A stretch of 45,545 nt of DNA from positions 1 to 45,545 of the forward strand of contig MDYQ01000217.1 of NCBI GenBank assembly GCA_003024175.1, given 5' to 3'. Positions 32,867-44,022 of this stretch are shown here, piece after piece; position 1 is the stretch's first letter, and each line of letters opens with the position of its first letter. Below the pieces are notes generated by a model, which saw only the letters and a list, made by a program, of their open reading frames with translations, did no database searches and was not told the DNA's origin. A program made the position numbers and the translations under genes. This DNA comes from Planoprotostelium fungivorum. Taxonomy: Eukaryota > Evosea > Variosea > Cavosteliida > Cavosteliaceae.

Positions 32867-34868
32867 ATGTCTGGAGGTTTACCCGTTGTTGTTTTAAGTA
32901 AGTTATGATCGAATAATTTGAGAATGTCTTAGAGGAAACATTAATCATGAGCTCGAAAGGGATTCTGAGAGATAACAGATGCTAACACAAAGAGAGAGCA
33001 CGGAAGGAAGGCCCAGCTCGGTAACATCGCTGCAGGAAAAGTACGTCCTTTGTTAGTTCGATTTTTAATCTCTCACAGGCAGTCTCTGATGTTGTTCGAA
33101 CCTGCTTGGGACCGAGGGCCATGCTGAAGATGGTGTTAGATGCTATGGGCGGCATTGTGTTAACAAACGATGGAAACGCTATCTTGCGTGAGATTGATGT
33201 GAATCACCCAGCCGCCAAATCTATGATCGAGCTGTCCAGAGCTCAAGATGAGAATGTTGGCGATGGTACCACCTCTGTGATCATCCTTGGTGAGATCTAT
33301 GGTTTCAAATGTATTGGATTAATCGAGGATAGCTGGTGAAGTTCTGTCCATGGCAGAGTCTTGGATTGAGAAGGGAACTCACCCCAGATTAATCATCGGA
33401 GGATACACGAAAGCACTGGAAGACGCACTACAAACCATAGACAAGTTAGCCGTTCGAGTCGACCTCAACAACCGCAGTGAGCTGCTCAAGATTGTCCAGT
33501 CCTCCATTGGCACCAAGTTCATCTCCAGGTGGTCCGACTTGATGTGCAACCTCGCACTCGATGCCGTCCTGGTGAGTGAAACGCAGAGCCAAAGTGCTGA
33601 TGAGATGTAGGCCGTAACGATACAAGACGGAGACAGGAAGGAGATCGACATCAAACGATATGCCAAAGTAGAGAAGGTCCCCGGAGGAGACATCACAGAC
33701 TGCAAGGTCATCTCGGGAGTGATGATCAACAAGGATGTGACTCACGCTCAAATGAGAAGAAGAATCAATAACCCAAGAATCGTTCTGTTGGACTGCCCAC
33801 TGGAGTACAAGAAGGCCGAGTCACAATTCTCCATCGAGTTGTCCTCCGAGGAGCACTGGACTCAGATCCTCAAGACAGAGGAGGAGTACGTCTCTCGTCT
33901 CTGCCAAGACATCATCAAGTTCAAGCCCGACATCGTCATCACCGAGAAGGGTGTATCCGGTATGTCTCTCGTCTCGTCCACCGCTGAACCGAGTAGATCT
34001 CGCACAGCACCACTTTTTGAAGAACAACATCACTGCCTTCAGAAGAGCCAGAAAGACCGACAACAACCGTATCGCCAGAGCCTGCGGAGCCACCATCGTC
34101 AACCGTACCGACGAGATCAAGGAATCTGATGTGGGCACCAACTGTGGTCTCTTTGAAGTCAGAAAGATCGGAGACGAGTGAGGAAAAGAGAGAGGCTTCA
34201 CTCATGCATTCAGGTTCTTCGCCTTCTTCGAGGAGTGCAAGGAGCCAAAGGCCTGCACAGTCCTCCTCAGAGGAGCCAACAAGGACGTTCTCAACGAGAC
34301 AGAGAGAAACCTCATGGACGCCATGAACGTGGCCAGAAACGTTCTCCTCGATGCCAGACTCGTCCCCGGAGGAGGAGCCGTAGAGATGGCAGTGTCCCAG
34401 GCACTGATGGTGAAGAGCAACAGCATACAAGGTGTGCAGCAGTGGACTTACCGTGCCATTGCCAATGCCCTCGAGGTCATCCCCAGAACCCTCGCAGAGA
34501 ACTGTGGTGCCAAAGTCATCCGCATCCTCACTGAGCTCAGAGTGAGTCATCCATCCTTGTTCATGCTGTGACATCCTTGTGTCATCGAATGGATGGTGGA
34601 TGACAATGCGCAGGCCAAGCACGCGAGCGACCCCGAGAAGAACAGCAGCTGGGGTATCGATGGAGAGAGAGGAGTCCTGGCCGACATGAAGGACTTGGGC
34701 GTGTGGGAAACGGTTGCCGTGAAGACACAGACCCTCAAGACTGCCATCGAGGCTGCTTGTCTCTTGTTGCGAGTGGACGACATCGTATCGGGTCTCAGCC
34801 AGAAGGGACAAAGGACTGGAGGTCCTCAAGTCACCGAGCCCATGGACGGTGCCCCTGAGATGGAATAG
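32867..34868 (+). CDS. CCT3: T-complex protein 1 subunit gamma (CCT3)
   Basis: About eight exons encode the complete chaperonin subunit. The start MSGGLPVVVLNANTKREHGR is diagnostic for CCT gamma. CLGPRAMLKMVLD and TNDGNAILREIDV are followed by the nucleotide site ENVGDGTTSVIIL. In the apical domain I see EKVPGGDITDCKVISGVMIN and IVLLDCPLEYKK. The C-terminal equatorial part has VPGGGAVEMAVS, WGIDGERG and LLRVDDIVSG, and the stop is at 34866-34868. The ring assembles with seven other subunits in the cytosol to fold actin and tubulin. The 296-residue open frame on the opposite strand is a shadow of this gene. Confidence 0.95.
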
Positions 34869-34961
34869 AGGTCTGCTCTCACTCTTTCTTTCTGCTCCTT
34901 CTTTTTCCCTTTTGTGTTGTAGTTTCCTCTGTTGGTCGCCATTCCGATCAAGCCGACCACG

Positions 34962-35943
34962 ATGACGGACGAGGGACTTTTTGATTTCGATGATGTCGGG
35001 CAGGGCTCAGAATTCTCTTCTTATCTCTTAAACGACGATAATGGGGAGCTCTATGATATGAAAGATCCCACATTTCCTGTAGATGGTGACTTCAAAGACT
35101 TCAGTTGGGGTGAAGAATTTCCTTTGGAAGATCTCACCACGTCAACCTCAGAAGCAAATCAATTATCGCCAGTGAGCGTGCAACAACAACATTTACCAGT
35201 GAATGACGGAAATGAACAGGAGGAGGAAAGAGAAAGAAAGCAAAAGAGAAGTCTTTCCGTATCGAATGAACTATACAACAATGCGGGTCCATCGAAAATG
35301 GCTTATACAACTACAGCTCGATACATGCAGCGTCTAAATACACCGAGTATGACAGGTGAAGATTGGGCATCTCACGTCTATTACCAACGGTGTTTTTAGG
35401 CTTTGCACTCAGCCCAAGTCCCTCTTCCAGTTATCTCCTCCAGGTGAGCAGGACGTCATCGTTCTTTGTTCGTGTTGATGCAAATGGCAGAATCACACGA
35501 ACATGATGATAGGATCACCGCTGGATAATCCTCTGGCGATGCTCAGTTTGACACCACCCACTTCGTTGGTGCTTCCCCAAGCCTCGCCTGCTTCTGTCTT
35601 CTTTGGTGCTGAGCATGAGACTGAAACAAATCGGTAAGTTCTTCTGTCCAAACGGATGGATTAACTCGAGCAGATTGCTGGAAGAGAACTTGAACGTGAT
35701 CCAATTGATGAAATCAAATGTGGTTTCCGGTAAAGTCACAGACAACTATGAATTGATGATTCATTTCTACAACAATTTACACCAAGCTCAGCAATTGTGA
35801 GTAGAGAGGTTCATCTTCCGTTAACAAATCAAAGGTTGAGCGCAGCTCCAATCAGTATGCCTCCCCTTCCCATTCGGTTAAACACTTCTTTCTTTTCCAC
35901 TCAAGAGAGCAAGGCATCCTCGTTTGCTGCTTCTGTTAGATAA
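34962..35943 (+). CDS. SS18/GIF-like (SNH-domain-like) transcription co-activator, tentative
   Basis: The N-terminal 120 residues are acidic and disordered (DEGLFDFDDVGQGSEFSSYL, KDFSWGEEFPLEDL). An intron (35357-35401, GT-AG) joins them in phase to FALSPSPSSSYLLQ and a Pro/Ser-rich linker. The C-terminal helices LLEENLNVIQLMKSNVVSGK and VTDNYELMIHFYNNLHQAQQ follow the pattern of the SNH domain of SS18 and plant GIF proteins (xLxENxxLIxxxxxxxxxGK...LxxNLxxL). SS18 is a BAF/SWI-SNF subunit. In animals and plants the domain is at the N-terminus, whereas here it is C-terminal. The assignment rests on the residue pattern only. Confidence 0.5.
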
Positions 35944-35966
35944 ATGTTTCCTCCTCTTCTTTATCC

Positions 35967-37310
35967 TCAATCACTCTTCCTAGCGTCCCCCACTCCTTGC
36001 TCCCTCTCAAAGCGATCTCTTCTAGACACCCTTCTCCTCTCCTCTTCTGAGTCATACTTGTCTGTCTTCTCTTCCTCCACTCTCCCTCTATCCTCTCTCC
36101 TGTAATCATCCCTTCTCTCCTCTCTCCTGTAATCATCCCTTCTCTCCTCTCTCCTGTAATCATCCCTCCTGTCCTCTCTCCTGTATTCCCCTCTGTAGTC
36201 ATCTCTCCTGTATCCCCCTCTGTAGTCATCTCGGTCATCTCTGTGACCTTCCTCCCCATCCATCGGTTCTGCTCTGATGTTTCCCCTCCCTCTGAATTTC
36301 CTTCCTCCGATCTGATGCATCGAATGAGAAACAACATAAACTCTCGGACGCACCACTTTGGCTGGGGGTGGCGTCTTCTTCCTCTGTGTCCTCGGCTCTT
36401 CCTTCTCTTTCTCTTCTTCTCCTGAGACCATCAGAATTGTCATCCTCTTTACTCCAAACCTGCTCCCTCTTCCTTTTCTCTCTTCCTCTTCTCCTTCTTT
36501 TCTCTCTTGGCTCTCTTCTTTTCCTTCTTTTCCTTCTTCTTTTGTCTTTTTCTTTTCTTTCTCTCATCCTCAGAATCACTCGAGCTGTTATTGATGAGAC
36601 TCAAAAACTCAACCTCCATCGGTCGACATCTCACCTCGAGGAGCTTGATGACGATGAAGAGGAACTCCTCCTTCTCTTTTCTGTGGGTTCACCGGTGTTG
36701 GCGGTTATCTGTTGGGCTAGGACCAGTTCACCACAGTTGGAGATTTCCACTCTGGCATAAGGTCTGTCGTTCGGTCCAACGAGAGAATTTTCCACAATTT
36801 GTACTACGTTCATTCCATCCACTATCTTGCCAAATACAACATGCTGATACGATTAGCCTCACGCTGAACATTAGATTCACCTTGTCGTCCAGATGAGGGC
36901 AGGGACACAGTGTGATAAAAAACTGTGATCCATTTGTACCAGGCCCAGCGTTAGCCATAGATAGCAAGCCAGCCTTCTCGTGTTTAAGATCGAAATTCTC
37001 ATCTGATCGCAATTTAGAGATGTTGATGTTCGAATGACTAACCTTCGAACTTCTCTCCATAGATGGACAATCCTCCAGTGCCATCACCCTTGGTAGTATC
37101 TCCACCCTGGAGAATGAATCCCTTTATGATTCGATGGAAGGGAGATCCTTTGTAAGTGATAGGTTTCTCTGCAGTTCCCTTCTCTCCTGTGCAGAGAGCA
37201 CGAAAATTCTCAGCAGTTTTGGGGACTTTATCCACAAATAATTCGAAGATGATGCGACCTATGTGCTTCTTATCTATCTCCACATCGAAGAAGGTCCTTG
37301 GGTTCCTCAT
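35967..37310 (-). CDS. Cyclophilin-type peptidyl-prolyl isomerase with RS/RD-rich tail (PPIG/CYP63-like)
   Basis: The N-terminal 170 residues are a complete cyclophilin: [46 protein letters not shown] with the catalytic Arg, and [20 protein letters not shown] and [11 protein letters not shown]. The tail is a poly-Ser block, a Lys/Glu helix ([20 protein letters not shown]) and tandem DDYRREERR units, as in nuclear SR-cyclophilins that act on splicing factors. The repeat is visible in DNA as near-identical 27-bp units at about 36095-36180. Start 37310 ([12 protein letters not shown]) is preferred over 37340. The last exon's frame near 35990 is uncertain. The stop is 23 bp from the convergent gene's stop. 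Confidence 0.85.
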
Positions 37311-37388
37311 CACACAGGCAATGCGATGTTCGATCACCAACGCTTGACCAGTTGTATTTGCAATAGTTTTTTACCGCAATTTTATTTA

Positions 37389-39647
37389 TCACGTTATCGC
37401 TGAACTATTCGAATAGATTGCCTTGATCCTATGCACTTCTTTCGCTTCAAAGCCTAACGACAGCAAGTAAGATTCTGCTCCTCCCTCTGAGCGTATCACA
37501 GATAAGAATACATCAATCGATTCCGCCGTAGTATTCCGAAAGCTAGAGAGGTAGTCCGACTGTATCTAAGAATTATGAGTGAAGGCACATGCACAGATAA
37601 TACCTCTTCATCCGTATAACCTATCAACATTTGAAGGAGAGCTATGATACACCCGGTTCTGTCCTTCCCAAGGGCACAGTGTATGAGCAGAGGCTTCGCT
37701 TCGTTGAGAAGAGCATCAAACACCATTCGGATCTGCTTCTACCAGATAATCAGTCGTGATATCTCGTAACACATTGCAGACCTTGAAATAGAGGGGAAAG
37801 ATCTCGTAAAACCCGAAGCCATTCTGCTCCCTTGGATGTTTGTCAAAGTTCAACTGAATCTTCCCAACTTTGTCTGTAGGGAGTTTTTTCATGGTCCAAG
37901 GTCTGATGGGCAGAGAGAGGTAAGACACGGTTGATCTAAATACTCCATCAGGGTATGGCTTCGATTTGATATCTTCGGGTGATCTGAGATCCAGAACAGT
38001 TCGTATGCCCGTCTTTGTGAACAGAAGGTGCAGCTCTTGCTCTACAGATGGTCATCATACGATCAAAATGACCTAAATCACCTGTGTAAGCATTCAAAGT
38101 GGCCGATCTGAAGATGAGGCCCACAGGCATCTTTGAGGGATTGACGAAGGATGGATCACGAAAATTTTGGAAGTAGTCTCTCAACACGATGAACTTGAGC
38201 ACAGACTGATAATGGGTAAGCTCCAGCTCTACACGGAATTTCTTGGATAAATCGCTCAATATGTCTTGGTCAATGTCAGACCGTCACTTGATATGAGCAG
38301 AGGACTCACTGCTAAATTGGGACACATAGTCTTTTTTGAAATCATTGATACCGGGAACATGAAGGTTTGTTCTGGTGAAGGTAACTATGATGACAACACA
38401 TCGATCATCACCTAGGCTCCAACCGCAATAACTCACGGAATTTTTCCTTTCCAATTTCAAAGAGGGTCTGATGATTGGGAATGAGGCCACTATCTCCTGC
38501 AGATAGAATCCATTGAAGCATCAGTAGTTGGTGGAATGCTATTGATATATGTGTGAAGAACCCCCATCTGTGTCTGTCAGTCCAAATATCAAGAATCGTC
38601 CACCTGTCTGATTTACTTGACTGGGAGCTTGCTTCATCAAAAGCAGAGAGGAATTTCTGCGAATACTCTCTGATGCGTTCGATGGTGGGACTGGACGACA
38701 TTTTTCCAAAGGTAGGTCCACTGACATACTCCTGCCCGCTGTCAGATAAAATTGAAACTACTATCACCTGCACAAAGGGGCGGCACATGTTGTGTTTATC
38801 CAGCACAACGATCTTGTCGATGTCTGATTTCATCCCGTGGACTCGATCGAGCTCATTGAAGAAGGGTCCTGCCTCCTCAATCGTCCTCAAAATCCCTGAA
38901 CTGTCAGTGGCTATCATTCAGATGGAACGTACTGATCTTTAGTTGAATAGTCTGGATGCCCCAGGCGATGTCAGTGTGAGGTTCTAAGACGTAAACGGCA
39001 GAAGTTTCACCCATTCGGTGGTTCTGGGAGAAAATTACAAAGGTTGAAGAAGTGAAGGTACGTGCCTCGTGAAGGATGATGTCACCAAGGGATTCACGGA
39101 TGACCTGAAAGATGGATTGTGTTTTACCGTAAGTGATAAATGCTACGTCCAATTTACAGTTCAAACCAGAGGAGTCCCCTTGACTGATGTCACTTCGTAG
39201 TATATCTGGCCCGAGTGAGACCAAGCCCATGACAGTGCCAAGCATTTCCCCCATTGAGACCAACAGCTTCATGATTTCAGAGCCCTGAATGGGGACCTGT
39301 ATTTATTCAGCGGTCAATGATCCAAAACTTTTACCTTCGTGTTCTGCCATTTTTTCAGTGACGATTTTGTCATCGCTTGTAGAATTAGCGTCGAAGCATT
39401 GTAACCTGCATTGTGATGAGCGGTGAGGAATTGCACACTCTCACTCTTGACCATCTCGCCATCTTCATCACCAGACTCAAAATCGGATATACTATCCTGG
39501 CTGGAGAACGAAGGCCTCCTCGATTTGAGCGACCGAGAGGATTGCGACTTTCTCAGATTGACTGAGTGATGTCAGCCACAGCAGACAAAGAGTCGATTCA
39601 CTTGAGTGTCGATCTGGGGTTGACGTCTTCGAGGCCCCTCCCCCCAT
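37389..39647 (-). CDS. Protein with C-terminal HCxxGKDRT tyrosine-phosphatase domain and unrecognised N-terminal half
   Basis: About eleven exons. The C-terminal 270 residues are a Y_phosphatase3-type domain: DYFQNFRD, MPVGLIFRSATL, IRTVLDLRSPED, the P-loop LLIHCALGKDRTGCI with catalytic Cys and Arg, and the closing GGAESYLLSLGF. The N-terminal part begins MGGGASKTSTPDRHS (Ser-rich). It continues with a folded region of about 330 residues containing KLLVSMGEMLGTVMGLVSLG, NCKLDVAFITYGKTQSIFQV, AGPFFNELDRVHG and FHQLLMLQWILSAGDSGL, which I cannot assign. The two halves are linked by an in-phase GT-AG intron that removes an apparent TGA stop at 38284-38286. If that intron were not used there would be two separate proteins, but the phosphatase half would then lack a start codon. 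One upstream intron (39065-39024) has a GC donor. Confidence 0.65.
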
Positions 39648-39921
39648 ACCATCAGACCTGAGAAGCAATACAATCGAATCCCCGAAATAGACCACCCAAA
39701 TTACAACCAGAAATCTAATCGAGGTTTATTAGGCGAATCATACGGCGTCCGTCTGAGGAGGAATGGGTTTACGAGCGAAGGTCAAGTAACCTGTTGTTGT
39801 TATTTTCTACCGTAAGATGGAACTTACCCGTGTGTCCTGCGATCTGCGTTGTAGCTTTCGTTAGAACGACCTGCCTCTCCATTGAAGCGAGACGAGGGGC
39901 TTGAGGTGCGAACTGATCCAT

Positions 39922-41219
<1,298 letters not shown>

Positions 41220-41354
41220 GTTGATGTTGAGGTTGATTCCAGCTCTTGTGTTCAGAAAGGCTTTAAACATCACCTCTGGACGATCACGTTACAGATGTCT
41301 CGTTGTAGACTGTCGCAAATTTTTCCCAGAATCAGTACGTAAGTGAACAGGAAG
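41220..41354. promoter_or_regulatory. Divergent region between TRMT61A and an unknown gene
   Basis: 135 bp separate the opposed starts. Short open stretches exist on both strands, such as an ATG at 41295 reading MSRCRLSQIFPRIST, but they do not splice in phase to the downstream gene. No distinct element is seen. Confidence 0.3.
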
Positions 41355-42154
41355 ATGCAGGTGGACACGAAGTTGAACAAGTTCAAGAGCCATACTACTA
41401 AAGAGCCCAAAGAGAGACTCAGGTTTTCCCAGATTTGAAGATTATTTCGAATGACATGTCGATGTTAGGGTACCAGTGGAGGTGGTGTCTGATGAAAACA
41501 AATCGGTCAATCTTTTGAGGAGAATTGGCACTCCAATTGAAGGCAACGAGCCTGCAAAGAAGCTGAAGGTGATAACCCGTGCGACGATCTCTGAGGATGA
41601 AAGGGCCCCGGTATATTCTCGAAGGGAAAGAAATCCAACAGAGGCAAGGGACTAGCCTTCTCTGAATCTGGTATGCACTCTCTCATCATATGGGTAAACT
41701 TTTTTTAGAGTTCTTCGCCAAGGAGGATGGTGAACTTCAAAGGAGGATCACCCCAACAGAACTCAACAAGGCCACTTTGAATCACAAAATAACTGGAGAT
41801 GTGAAAAAATCGAAGGAAAAGAGGATCAAGTACAAGAGGTCGAAGAAGGAAGAGGAAGAGAGTAAGTTGAATGAATTCACCAGCACCGATAAATTACAAG
41901 GAGAATCTCCTGAGAAGGATGCGACCCAATTCAGCCCTCTGCAATCACGGCAGAAGCTCAGTGACACTCAAGTCCTCCAATTGAGAGAGTGTCAAAGCGC
42001 TCTCCTGTATGACTCGGCAGACATCATGATCAACTTCAAGGGAGAGAAGGATCTCGCCAAGATCACCATGGATTTAGATCATCAGGTGTGCGAACAAGAT
42101 TCCCTCCTAACAGAGTCAGGTTTTGAATGGTGTCCTCTCTGTAGATATCCGTGA
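41355..42154 (+). CDS. Basic, probably nuclear protein of unknown family
   Basis: Four exons from ATG 41355 (MQVDTKLNKFKSHTTKEPKE) join in phase through RVPVEVVSDENKSVNLLRR, KKLKGPGIFSKGKKSNRGKG and LAFSESEFFAKEDGEL to the long last exon. The middle is Lys/Arg-rich with a probable nuclear localisation signal (KKSKEKRIKYKRSKKEEEES). The C-terminal 90 residues look folded (VLQLRECQSALLYDSADIMI, LAKITMDLDHQVCEQDSLL) and end in a CPLC pair. I do not recognise it. It is 163 bp upstream of TRAPPC2. Confidence 0.5.
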
Positions 42155-42316
42155 GATTCCACGGGAGAAAGGTGCATCACATAGGAGAGAGAGAATGATA
42201 TGTGAGGGCCCTCTCGTTCCCCTCTCTGTGGCTCGTCCAACATTCCATTCGATATAAATAAAACCATGCAAATATTCTTTTCAAATTTTTTTGGTGCCAT
42301 CGTCAGATCGGAGATC

Positions 42317-42877
42317 ATGCCTGTCGATTGTGCCTGCCTATTTGTTATCGTTGGAAAGAACGATAATGTCATCTACCAAGCAGAGTTAACAGTCGCTCAA
42401 AAGGTTAGATAGACAATCTACGTAACATCACACAATACTGACCATACACAGAAGGAAAGCGCTACACATCTGAGTCAGTTTATTATCCATTCAGCTTTGG
42501 ATGCAGTCGAAGATTTAGTGTGGAAGAAAGACTTCAACTCGATGTATCTGAAGACTGTGGATCGGTTCACGACTTCGTACATATCCTCTTTCGTGACCGC
42601 TGGATGTATCCTTTTTTTGGTAAATCGTAATGAACGTCCTTGACTGCAATCAGACATCAAGTTCATGTTGCTGCATGACAAGAAAGATGAAGATGGCATC
42701 AAAAATTTCTTCACAGAAGTCTATGAGCTTTATTTGAAGGTAATACAACATCGTCAGTCGTCATTGACTCTGTTTCAGGTGATTCTAAATCCCTTCTACA
42801 TCACAAATACACCCATTACTTCACCATCATTCGATGAGAGGGTGAAGGCAATAGCAAAGAGGAAGTTAGATTTGTAA
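42317..42877 (+). CDS. TRAPPC2: TRAPP complex subunit 2 (sedlin)
   Basis: Exons join to a complete sedlin: [20 protein letters not shown], then [60 protein letters not shown] and the tail [20 protein letters not shown]. This longin-fold subunit belongs to the TRAPP tethering complexes that act as Rab1/Ypt1 exchange factors in ER-Golgi traffic. The [13 protein letters not shown] block separates it from the TRAPPC2L paralogue. Introns are about 40-50 nt. Confidence 0.93.
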
Positions 42878-43338
42878 TTTATCATACTAAAGTATCTACT
42901 CGTGTGTCTGTTCATTTCAAAATCTTTCATTACAGAAAGCTAAAACCGAGCCAAATGAACGAAGCGAGGTGGAGATGTCATATACTGCTGTACAATTCCA
43001 CGTATTAGACTGGCGCTCATTTCAACTGTATCGCTCATTCAATCGGTGACGAATGTTACCTTCTTGGCCTGGGTACTCATGTACCCGCAGCTTGTGCTTG
43101 AGATGTTAGAGCGGATGATGCTTCCTGGTTAGGGTATCATGCGACAGAAGAGATGAGGCTAGATCTCTGTTGCTGAGTTGAAGCAGAACATGAGCAGTGG
43201 ATTGTCTGACTGAAAACATCTTTTGTTTCCCAGACCGGAAAGAAGGAGATGAGATATCATCAAAGTGATATCGCGGGAATTCCGCGTTCGCTCCTACCTC
43301 GGCATTCCCCCAACACAAAGTTCATTTAAACAACAGTA
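42878..43338. other. Intergenic region upstream of cytochrome c
   Basis: This 461-bp stretch shows no gene I can support. A 70-codon open frame on the minus strand (43318-43106) has no recognisable composition or conserved motif and is probably chance. An A/T-rich patch (TTCATTTAAACAACAGTA, 43321-43338) directly precedes the cytochrome c start. Confidence 0.4.
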
Positions 43339-43922
43339 ATGTCTGTCGAAGCCGGAGACAAGATTTTCAAGGCCCGTTGCGCTCAGTGCCACACCATTTC
43401 CAAGGTGAGCCTCCTTTTGGAGGAGAGCGCATATACAGATCATTGACCTCTTTCAGGGTGCCCCCCACAAGCAGGTATGTTGCATTATGTTTCCCCCCTC
43501 ACCCGCCAGAGTTTCAGCTCACTCTTTTAATCACGATCACATTTCTGATACTTAACGTAATTAGGGACCCAACCTCTACGGACTCTTTGGACGTACCGCC
43601 GGAACTGTCCCCGACTACTCCTACACCGCTGCCAACAAGAACTCTGGTGAGTGATTTCGTTTTGTGTCTCGTTCTAAACTAGAGTAGGTATCGTCTGGGA
43701 GCAGCAGACTCTCCACGACTACCTGGAGGTGAGAAGATGTGTTGAAGAGAAAAACTGAAGCTGCTAGAACCCCAAGAAGTACATCCCCGGTACCAAGATG
43801 GCTTTCCCTGGTCTGAAGAAGGTCAATGAGAGGTAAACACGTCTTCACATCCTGAATGCATCAAGCTCATCATTCACAGAGACGACATTGTTGCCTACCT
43901 CAAGCAGGCTTCCTCTGCTTAA
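43339..43922 (+). CDS. CYCS: Cytochrome c, mitochondrial electron carrier
   Basis: Six small exons encode about 105 residues: MSVEAGDKIFKARCAQCHTI with the CAQCH haem motif, GPNLYGLFGRTAGTVPDYSY, TAANKNSGIVWEQQTLHDYL, and NPKKYIPGTKMAFPGLKKVN with the axial Met. It ends DDIVAYLKQASSA. It shuttles electrons from complex III to complex IV in the intermembrane space. The second exon is an 18-nt microexon (43457-43474, coding GAPHKQ, phase 0) flanked by GT-AG introns. The haem-binding and Met-ligand regions are intact. Confidence 0.97.
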
Positions 43923-44022
43923 ATAAAATTTTTTCATCACTCTTGAATGCCCTATTCTTGAATGTTGATATCTAAACAACAAACCATCATTCGCGCAGGA
44001 TAGTAGAGGGTAGAGAAAGTAG

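Noticed and set aside
33939-34829. 296-codon open frame on the minus strand
   Set aside because: It lies wholly antisense to conserved CCT gamma exons and crosses their introns; it has no recognisable domain.
38284-38286. TGA read-through between the unknown domain and the phosphatase
   Set aside because: A standard GT-AG intron around the codon keeps the frame, so no recoding is needed.
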